Shown here piece after piece: positions 55,745-64,000 of a DNA stretch of 64,000 bases. Every line of letters begins with the position of its first letter. Position 1 is the first letter of the stretch. The stretch lies in NCBI GenBank assembly GCA_964019155.1, contig OZ025240.1, forward strand, positions 28,932,749 through 28,996,748. Direction: 5' to 3'. Under the pieces are notes generated by a model. That model searched no databases. It was not told where the DNA came from and was given only the letters and a program-made list of their open reading frames with translations. The DNA is from Osedax fenrisi. Lineage: Eukaryota; Annelida; Polychaeta; Sabellida; Siboglinidae. Both the position numbers and the translations under genes were made by a program.

Positions 55745-57920
55745 TTTCACCTATTCCACACTGCCACCTGTCTACCTCATTAAATTTCACATTAGTTATT
55801 TAAATTGCAGTTTACTTTCAAAAGAACATATATTAAATATCATTATATTATTATTTATTTAAAAATATAAATAATTAGTGAAAATTGTAACACCTAGCTT
55901 AAAAACTATATTTATAATCATTTTAAAATAAATTATTAATTTTTAATATTATTATTATTTAAAATATTTCATCACCTTTATCAAAGTAAATATTATCATA
56001 TATATATCAATAGGTAATATAATATATTGTAGATATATCAATTAATATTGTAACAACATATGTTACAATTATTATAATAAAATAATGATATTCATATTAA
56101 TAGTGATATTTATTATACATGTACACTAGAGCGGCTTGAAAAATATAAAATTGTCAGATAATTTATCGCTTCAGTAAGTAATATTAGAAAACATGTAATA
56201 TAATTCAATACAAACAAAATTAACTTAATTCGTAAAATATTGAATATTCAACTTTCAATTTTAACAAGATTGATAGGAAATCTTATAATGGAGTAGATAC
56301 AAAATTAATTCAATACATTTTTTAATATACTTCCTATTAATGAATGTTGTCATACGATATATATGTACTAGAATTAAATATTATTAACAGAATAGCATAA
56401 AAAAAAAAATTTTAATAATAATTTCTTTATAATTTTATCATTTCTAGGATTGAACTTTTTATGTTTATTATTTAATGAATATTTTTTGTTTTTTGTTTTT
56501 AATCAAAAATAAAATTCAGATCAAGTTTATTATATTCTTAATAAATGTATAACATATATTTACTATATATGATTATACAAAAAAATTTGTTTAAATATTT
56601 TTCTAGGAATAATTTGAATTTTAATGATTTCTATAGAAAAAATAATTATTTTCAAGGAAAGATGAATAAAAAATGTCTAGGACCTAGTCAATATTATTTT
56701 TTTTTACCATAATATAATTTTAATTATCATTGAGATGACCGCAATAAAAATTGTTGTATATTATATTTTTTTCTAATTTAAAAAAAATAAAAATATTTTT
56801 AACTATACAAAATTTAAAATCTGAGTTTGTTAGATCCATATTTTGTCTCTTAAATGCATATTAAATATATAATTAAATTAGAAGACGATATAAATTAATT
56901 GGTTGTAAAGGTAAAACTAAAGATAAATAAATGTTACGCATGCGCAGTAAATTTAATTATAAACAAGTATTTTTCCTATAAAATGTTAGTAAACATCAAA
57001 TTGACAACTCAATTGAGTATAACACAATTTTTAGTTATTACAATACTGTTTATATATATTATATGTTTATAGTTTTTACTGAAGCAACATATTTAATGAC
57101 TGATGAGCCACCCTAATGTACACCTCTGACATATACATGTATCTCCAGACTTAATTTATATAATAATAATTTGATTTAAATTTTTCATAAAATTTAAATT
57201 GCATAACATTAAGATATATTGTGTTAATTGTTCTATAGAATTATTAAAGGATTAGAATATTTTTTAAATAGCAGTATTTTAAAAAATTAAAAAAATAACA
57301 AAATGAAATATTTATTTTTTACATTTAATTATCAATTATTTATCAACTCTATATCTAATAATAAACATACTGTGAAAATTTGACTAAGTTTAGTTAATTA
57401 TTTACTGAGAAATAGCAATTTTCATAAAAAAAAAAAAATATTCTGAGATAATTTATGTTAAAGATTGAATATATCATTTATCTGTTTTTGACTCTTATTA
57501 TTATAGTAAAAGTTATTTTAGCTAATTCTTACAATTTTTATATAATGTTTATATAACTTGTATAATTTGTCATGATTTTGACATAACTGGCGTCTATATA
57601 AATTATTGAAAAACAGTGTTACAATATGTAAACAGTAATTTTTTGCGCCATTTTTGTAATCATTATTTTATTAGAAATAGGTAGTGTTATAAAATTAAAA
57701 GTTTGTTATGCTTTATATATGTTTTTAATATATGATATTTTGACATACATTATACATGTAGTAATCTATATTAAATATTTATTTTTATTTTATTTTTTAA
57801 TTTTAAATCCCCTTAGTAGGAATGTGTAAATAAATTTTATATTTCAATTATTGTATAAACTTAAATAAAATCGTAATCTATGAATAAGTATTAATATAAA
57901 TAAGTAAACAGTTGTTATTG
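55745..57920. other. AT-rich stretch, no gene recognised
   Basis: A short duplication of AATTTCACATTAGTTATTT (55729 and 55784) abuts the last NVL-like exon. The rest is homopolymer-rich. ACGCATGCGCAG at about 56936 resembles an NRF1 site but is isolated. Confidence 0.6.
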
Positions 57921-58037
57921 TGCCTTGATACATCACAACCAAGTAGCATGTAGTGTACCAGGTAAAATTTATAATCTCTCTGTAGTATATTGGTTATTAT
58001 TACTACTACGATCTCTCAACACGTTAATCGTTCACAG

Positions 58038-58229
58038 GCCGATAATGGACGTATGCAAGCGGTTACCAGATGTATATATCCGCAGTGTGTTCTTGATGGC
58101 GGATTGTTCTTACTGGTCAATAGGAACATTTCTATGTCGTTACTGAGTGACACTGACACACTGACACCTCCATCGATCATCGGAGAATATGATCCTGAGA
58201 ATTGCGATGCTATTGAGGAGAAGCGATAA
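58038..58229 (+). CDS. Exon-like block (63 codons and stop), probable 3' exon
   Basis: After a plausible acceptor (TCGTTCACAG) the frame reads ADNGRMQAVTRCIYPQCVLD, then GGLFLLVNRNISMSLLSDTD and a polar, acidic end, GEYDPENCDAIEEKR, before TAA. The block is GC-richer than its surroundings and uses varied codons. A preceding CCAG|GTAAAA near 57960 would give a 75-bp intron. I do not recognise the protein. The acidic C-terminus with a short hydrophobic stretch (GGLFLLV) gives no firm clue. Confidence 0.4.
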   Translation, partial: ADNGRMQAVTRCIYPQCVLDGGLFLLVNRNISMSLLSDTDTLTPPSIIGEYDPENCDAIEEKR

Positions 58230-58675
58230 CGACTAATCTATAGTTAGTGTGATCACGACGCCTACTAACAAAGGCTGCTGCATCAGATTGAAAGGTGTAC
58301 TTTTTATCTTTTACATTATCAAATGTGTACAGTTTTATTGCTTCTCAACCTGATTCTAATTCTATAGAACAGTAGCCTTTTCATACCAACAAAAAAACAG
58401 CCCAATATCATAGAATTTAAAATTTGTTGCATGCGTTTATATATTACCTATTAAATGATTTACTTGCCCGATATCAGATAAATTAAAACACACATATAAC
58501 AGCCGGGTAAATAGCAAAAAGTTACGCTCATTCGTAGCGCAATATTTATTAATAATACGCTGTAATTTATTTAAGAAAATATATAATCTAAATTATAAAG
58601 TATAAATATTTGCTAACGATAACATACTTTATAGAAATATACAAATGATAATACGAAATTAAAAATTAAAACATT

Positions 58676-58843
58676 TTACAGATACACATTACTATCATTC
58701 TGTATGGAATACACGTCTATCCTGGCGTAATACACAATGGTTGAACAGCGGCGTTTGTGAATAACGACACTGTTGATAATGAGGAGAGCCTTCGTATCTG
58801 CCTTCAAGGTGACCTTTGCGCAAGATATTACATTTCTTCGAGG
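58676..58843 (-). CDS. Exon-like block (55 codons), family not recognised
   Basis: The minus-strand frame between two stops reads VTLKADTKALLIINSVVIHK, then RRCSTIVYYARIDVYSIQND, and ends SNVYL with TAA. It is GC-rich and of normal amino-acid composition, with no ATG, so it would be a spliced exon; GCGCAAAG before GTCACC is a possible junction. It overlaps an AGGTGACCT/AGGTCACCT inverted repeat. Confidence 0.35.
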   Translation of the reverse strand, partial: PRRNVISCAKVTLKADTKALLIINSVVIHKRRCSTIVYYARIDVYSIQNDSNVYL

Positions 58844-58852
58844 TCACCTTCG
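58803..58852. repeat. Inverted repeat of AAGGTGACCTT / GAGGTCACCTTC
   Basis: Two AGGTNACCT palindromes 29 bases apart, each made of overlapping AGGTCA-type half-sites. They could be nuclear-receptor sites or chance. Confidence 0.4.
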
Positions 58853-58869
58853 TTTTATACTCATCATCG

Positions 58870-59870
58870 ATGTTATTTCACCAAGTTGTGTTATTTTTTA
58901 ATAAAATTAACTGTATTCAATGTAAACTTATAAATATTATAAAAACATGAATAAGTATTACATAATAATAATATTTATTTATTGAAATCTCATAATTATA
59001 TATATATATATATAATGAATACAATACAAAATAACCCTTCAAGAAGTCATAAACTTATACATGTTATAAATATCTGTTAGATTCCCCAATACAAAACAAA
59101 TATTAACATTTTTTTTCTAGCTATTATTTTTAAGATCTTGATAAACACAAGAACTGCCTAAAACCATATAATATAAGTAATATATATATTCTATTGTATT
59201 TATTAATAATATAGTAATATCAACTCTACTTATAATTCGAGCCACATTTTAATTCATGAATATGTTAACCAGTGAATGCTTTACTTTGTATCGAACAACT
59301 ACAACAAATATTCTTCACATGATGGTGTTAATGTATTATCAATTAATATAATAGTTTGTAGAATTATTATGTATATTATATACAGTATATATATATTCAC
59401 TGATAAATTCAAATTATGGAGACTTATAACACCTGTAAATATATATATTACAGCCAAAGATATACAGCCAAAGTAAGGGAGCACTGATTTTTCTATTTAA
59501 AGTTTTAATTAGAATGCTTGTTAATTTGTTAGAGATTGATGTATGACATGTAATTCAATGTAAATATACACATGTGTAACATACTTCTACATTTTTTTAA
59601 TTGTATGTATACCTATGCAAGCCCGTGTATTTTAAATCATTTGAATATATGATGAAGTTAGATATTAAAATTAAGCTTTTCAATCTCGAATTATTAATGT
59701 TCAATGTTTAATTATTTCCCTAACTTTCAATATTTCTACCTATCTAATTGCTGATTACATTTTCTATATATGTTTTAATAATTAAATTAAGTTTATTTAA
59801 TTAATATTATATCAAAAAATTTATTAAATTTTGTTATATTAAGGGACGGATAAATTAATGGATAAATTCG
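58870..59870. other. AT-rich stretch, no gene recognised
   Basis: Two opposed short frames at 59276-59484 are shadows of each other and not supported. Confidence 0.6.
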
Positions 59871-59879
59871 TTAAAATAG

Positions 59880-61240
59880 GAGAACAATTTAAATATGTTT
59901 TAATAGAGATTTAGTTAAAGTCACTATGGGGATAGATGAGAGAATTAAATTGATAGTTTAACCCCTTAAAGGGTTTACAAATTATTGGTAAATAGAAGAA
60001 AGATTATGGATGAAATTCGTCAAAGAATAAAATAGTTTCAAGTTTAGGGAGACGATAGATTACAGTGAGATGTAGAGTTAAGCTTGAGTGCGAAAGACAA
60101 TCACTATGCAGTTGGAGGTAATGGAGAGAGGTCATCATGGAGAAAATCAGGAATGAATTTTTATTTTGTATTTAAACACAAAATTATGTGTAATAAATCC
60201 TACCTAACTACCACAGCGAGATAGAGAATATATCCAAAGTCCAAGATGGAGGCAAATATTTCAGTCATCATTATAAATCCAGGTCTCAGTCAATACTATT
60301 ATAATAATTGTTTGTAATTTAAGGTATGGGAACAGAAGGGATATTCGATATTAAGTAGCGAATATTGATCAAGGCTATAATGGAGGCTAGTCGTAGTGGG
60401 ATAGAGATTATGAATTATTTTTTAATTATTTCCTATAGTGATCAAAAGAATCAAACCATTATGTTAGATCAGATACAGGGATGAAAAAAGGGAGATATGA
60501 AAGAGGATTATTTGTATACTCTAGTTCAAATATTTGAGAACGATGAATGAAATTCTTTATATGAAAGGAGCGTGAGTTTTTGTTTTAGGGCATGATACAG
60601 TACCTTACCAAGAAGTCTAGTAGAGTAAAATAAATATATACTTAAAATGACTAATTGGTGGGATCTATCGAGGAGAAACAAGAAATTAGCAGAAATATTA
60701 GTGAAACGCAAGATAGCAGTACTGGTAAGAAATGAGGCAGAATTAATATAAGATTGGGGAACTTTTATAAAGTCAATTAATTATACTATGAAATTATAGT
60801 TAACTTCAGAAGGAATAAGGTGCTCATATACTAATGTGAGGTAATTATCTATGAAGCGTATGTATGAAGACTTAGAGCAACCTGAACAAGATAATATATG
60901 GATTGGTGTGTGCATTGAAGAAAATTTAAAATCCATTAGATTTGGAATATGTTTAGGAGTATTATATACATATATATATATATAAATATATCAGATGTAA
61001 GATATTACTTTACTTTGGCATTATGGTGCATAGTATATATTATATTATGATGTATAGAAGGTGAATATGACATAGGAATGGGTGGAATAGTTGTATGATT
61101 AGACGAAGAAAACTTATATAAAGTTAGACATGAAGAACACGAGAAGGAGAAATTAGGTGAATTAACTATAAAATTATCATAAGCGGGAGAGGTTGTTTTT
61201 AGATTTCAACCAGGATTTAGAAATAATAGATACTGATTAT
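59880..61240 (-). pseudogene. Decayed LINE ORF1 (same family as 29090-33620)
   Basis: At 60526-60711 the minus strand reads YSTRLLGKVLYHALKQKLTL, matching TRLLGKILYHAYILKLTP in the intact LINE ORF1. The region 61060-61240 has the same purine-rich (plus-strand) texture as the intact ORF1 N-terminal half, including spaced CACGAGAAGGAG-type blocks. Many stops and indels. ORF2 is not found. Only the central match is secure; the limits are approximate. Confidence 0.6.
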
Positions 61241-61559
61241 AAACAATTATAATGTAATATATATATGGACATTTTTGTACATTTGAGAATAATATTCGCA
61301 TTTGGAAGGGTTACAATGTGAATAATTTGAGGACATGATATAATTTAGATTGTGGTTTTAAATTTAATGAAATAAATATAATAATAAATAGATTTATTAG
61401 CGATAATTGTCTGATATGTATGAATGTAAACACATCAGCAGGCTATCTAAATTTAATTTAGTAGGTTTATATACCATATATGTATTAATAATACAGTATT
61501 ATATATATATATATATATATACATTTTTCGGGTTTTAATTTTTTTTTATTATATCTATA

Positions 61560-61655
61560 ATTATTAAGAGGAGTTATTCCGAGATATATGGTTATAAGAT
61601 ATACACTTTTCTATGAAGGGAACTACAAATATTACCAAAAGTGTCTCCTACTTTT
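61560..61655 (-). repeat. Dispersed repeat C, copy 2 (inverted)
   Basis: Reverse complement of 20400-20485, including TTTTCTATGAAGGGAACTA and AAGAGGAGTTATTCC. Confidence 0.8.
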
Positions 61656-61659
61656 ACTA

Positions 61660-62400
61660 CACGGTATAGTTTAGTAAAATCCATAGAGCTAGAGAAAAGC
61701 TTTCTAACAATTTCTTTCTAGCTCTATTAAATTAACTTGTATTGTATCCCAGAGCTCTATGGTCAAATCCCACATGTATATGTATATTATATAAAAACAA
61801 TTTCTATAATTTGTGCATCAACCATTTATTTTTCATTAAGGTCATTTCGTTAATATTTAGTATATATTAAATACTAATATGAAGATTTTACAGGTATTAT
61901 ACACTATTATTAATTTATTTTAATGTATATTAATATTATATATATGTGTAATACTACAAACAAATTTTAAATAACAAATTATAGTTTTACCAATTAAATA
62001 ATGTGTAAAACATAAATTTATAATAATATTTTATTTAAAATAAAACGATAATTTATTTATGAAGTGTAATTATTACAGTAATATTATGTAAAATAATGAT
62101 TACCTCATTGTATCATATATCATTTAAATATACTACTAATTCATATGTAAATATATATCAATTTATTAAAACTAGTTTTATAATGTTTAACCTATGTTTA
62201 ATATAATATCTAAATACAAATAATTTAATAATTAATTTACGCTATTTTAATTATTTATCTAGTTATTGTATACTTTTTAGATAACCAGTATCTAAATTAG
62301 ATTCTAATTCATTTAAATTTGATTTAATTTCCTATTTTGAATATCATAATTATATTAATTGATTGTATAATTATACAATAAGTTATACGATAAAATGAAC
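61660..62400. other. AT-rich stretch, no gene recognised
   Basis: The string TAGAGCTAGAGAAAAGCTTT and its partial inverse TTTCTAGCTCTATT (61685-61735) form a small hairpin. Otherwise there is nothing. Confidence 0.55.
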
Positions 62401-62423
62401 AACCATGATTGTGAAGGATGGTA

Positions 62424-62876
62424 CGGACGCCGTCCGTCGGACGATAGGCAAAAATTAACTAATTATAAATAAAATGTTCATGAGTGCCGACCAATGCATA
62501 CGTCACGAGAATTCATTATTTGTATTTACAAATAACTTTGTATAGGCTCACTTTGGGATATAAATGATATAATATAGTGCATCTAAAAAAACAGAAGAAT
62601 AAAACTAAACGAAATAAATTAAACAACCAAAAAATATAAATCCGAAAATAGGATGGTACAAGTATGTGTATGTGTGTATATCATACATTAATACGAATGA
62701 TATATACCTATATTTGTATAAAGGAATTATTCCATATATACATGTTTCTCATTTAGATTTTATTTTCATGTTCATTAGAGCGTATGGTGAATTTACGCAA
62801 CACACGCATTGCGCGCCACGCGTGAACTTTGCTATTTATAGTTATTTAATTTTTGCCTACCGTCCGTATTCCCCAT
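62424..62876. mobile_element. MITE-like inverted-repeat element
   Basis: The left end, GGTACGGACG followed by CGATAGGCAAAAATTAA, is mirrored by the right end, where TTAATTTTTGCCTACCGTCC is followed by GTATTCCCC. TATAAATA lies inside both arms. The left arm has an extra palindromic CGCCGTCCGTCGG. There is no obvious target duplication. Repeat A copy 2 lies inside. Confidence 0.65.
62530..62640 (+). repeat. Dispersed repeat A, copy 2
   Basis: TTTGTATAGGCTCACTTTGG followed by GATATAAATG and AAACTAAACGAAAT-like sequence. Related to 18990. Confidence 0.7.
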
Positions 62877-62966
62877 TGTGAAACGTTTATAAAATTTGGA
62901 TTACAATCATATGCGGATCATAAATTTAAATATGGTAAGGGGCGTGTGTATTTAAATTCAATGATT

Positions 62967-62999
<33 letters not shown>

Positions 63000-63004
<5 letters not shown>

Positions 63005-63085
63005 TTTATAAGCTCACTCTGGATGTAATGAGGATAACAAAACCTGGATATTTTAAACCCAAACCAAAACATTGTACCAACTCAA
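63000..63085 (+). repeat. Dispersed repeat A, copy 3
   Basis: TTTTTATAAGCTCACTCTGG, then ATGTAATG and an AAACCCAAACCAAAAC tail. Preceded by a TA microsatellite (62972-63000). Confidence 0.7.
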
Positions 63086-63594
63086 ACCCACAATATGAAT
63101 TACTATATATACAGTATATGGCATCCATCGTTTATTTATATCATTGACAAATTTAATATTAATTTTCGAGGTTATATGCACACACCCCATATAAATTTCA
63201 AAGTTTAGGATCTGCATATGATTATCCCTCATAAAATTTGCATTCCTTGAACTATGTGATGTATATACTCTATGAAAATAATCAGGAAAATAGCTATTAA
63301 ATTATAATTTATAAAAAAATACAATTTTATTAAATAAAATAATTTTAATTATATAAACAATATAAGTGACTATCTTTATATCATTTAAAAATACAATATT
63401 TCCGGTTAAGATACATTATCCTCACATTGAAAAATCCGCACAAGTGACGCCCGCAATATTAAATATTCATCATATAATGTGATTGGCTATTATAAATATA
63501 TAAATAAGCGTATGACAATTTATTAACTATAATACACACATAATACGGCTTATCAATAACATATATAGGATATAAATATATATATATATATATT

Positions 63595-63670
63595 CTTTTA
63601 TAGGGTCACTCGGGATGCAGCTAAAAAAACTTGGAAATATCAAAACTAAACCCAACCAAACAATATAAAT
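63595..63670 (+). repeat. Dispersed repeat A, copy 4
   Basis: TTTTATAGGGTCACTCGGGA then TGCAGC and AAACTAAACCCAACCAAAC. Also preceded by a TA microsatellite. Confidence 0.7.
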
Positions 63671-64000
63671 AACTAAAACTAAAAATATTAGTGACCAAAC
63701 ACACATATATATATATATATGTTTCTTATAATCCTTTGCATACATGTAGGTGTAATAGTCTATAAATATACATGCTATTATAATGGCCAATCATATTATA
63801 TGAAGATAGTATTTAAAATTGAGGTAATTACCTATGTGGATTATTCTAGGTACCATATTTCCATATGAAATAATATCATATATTAAATCACTTTCTTATA
63901 ATTATAAATAATAATTGTATACATAATAATAATAATTATATACTATTAATAATTACCAAGATTATAAGTAATTAAACTCTAAATACAATACATATTTTAG
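63671..64000. other. AT-rich window end
   Basis: No feature recognised. Confidence 0.6.

Noticed and set aside
56930..56950. NRF1-type promoter site ACGCATGCGCAG
   Set aside because: Single motif without a gene start or CpG-rich context.
57990..58037. Upstream extension of the 58038 exon to an ATG-less or ATG start
   Set aside because: The sequence upstream of the acceptor is intron-like; the longer frame gains only low-complexity codons.

Overview
The window is strongly AT-rich eukaryotic DNA. It is full of microsatellites, minisatellites and wrecked transposable elements, with no operons, Shine-Dalgarno sites, CRISPR arrays or other prokaryotic features. The element mix (CR1/L2-like and RTE-like LINEs, Ty3/gypsy-like LTR elements, PIF/Harbinger, piggyBac, pogo, MULE, CACTA-like, hAT) and a relic of the ribosome-biogenesis ATPase NVL with short introns point to an invertebrate animal. 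A sponge or another early-branching metazoan is my guess; the sequence alone does not settle it.

Layout. 1-1022: a 29-bp minisatellite and a CT-rich tract. 1037-2036: a small membrane-protein-like ORF and two short homologues of its start, in inverted orientation. 2304-3660: two LINE fragments. 3312-6950: a giant imperfect palindrome around about 317 perfect ACT repeats, each arm carrying a small signal-peptide ORF pointing outward. 8.0-9.7 kb: hairpins and a hAT relic. 9.8-12.6 kb: a broken Ty3/gypsy-like element (LTR, gag, protease). 13.2-14.7 kb: a miniature LTR element with both LTRs. 15.4-19.0 kb: a second giant palindrome, with mirrored 200-bp tandem repeats and tRNA-like sequences. 23.3-24.7 kb: a hAT-type element with exact 8-bp target duplications and a LINE tail inside. 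26.2 kb: a hAT MITE. 26.7-34.8 kb: a PIF/Harbinger-like element encoding a two-exon Myb/SANT-like protein, whose intron holds a nearly intact LINE and a minisatellite. 34.9-37.2 kb: a minisatellite and a dispersed repeat pair. 38.1-53.2 kb: a graveyard of minus-strand transposases (piggyBac with a nested LINE, pogo, MULE, CACTA-like, and a MULE followed by a Ulp1-like C48 protease), plus a second TSD-flanked hAT element. 54.1-55.7 kb: an unprocessed NVL pseudogene. 58.0-58.9 kb: two exon-like islands. 59.9-61.2 kb: a decayed LINE ORF1. 62.4-63.7 kb: an inverted-repeat element and dispersed repeats.

The best candidates for new biology are four. First, the LINE has ORF1 and ORF2 in one frame, separated by a single TGA followed by CTA, and ORF2 has no ATG until the middle of its endonuclease domain; this suggests stop-codon readthrough. 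Second, the two giant palindromes look like fold-back elements, one carrying leader-peptide ORFs and the other tandem arrays and tRNA-like promoters. Third, a MULE transposase relic lies upstream of a Ulp1-like protease domain whose His-Asp-Cys residues survive across a 55-bp intron. Fourth, a 17-base stem recurs at two sites as a near-perfect hairpin. No intact, confidently identified host gene was found.
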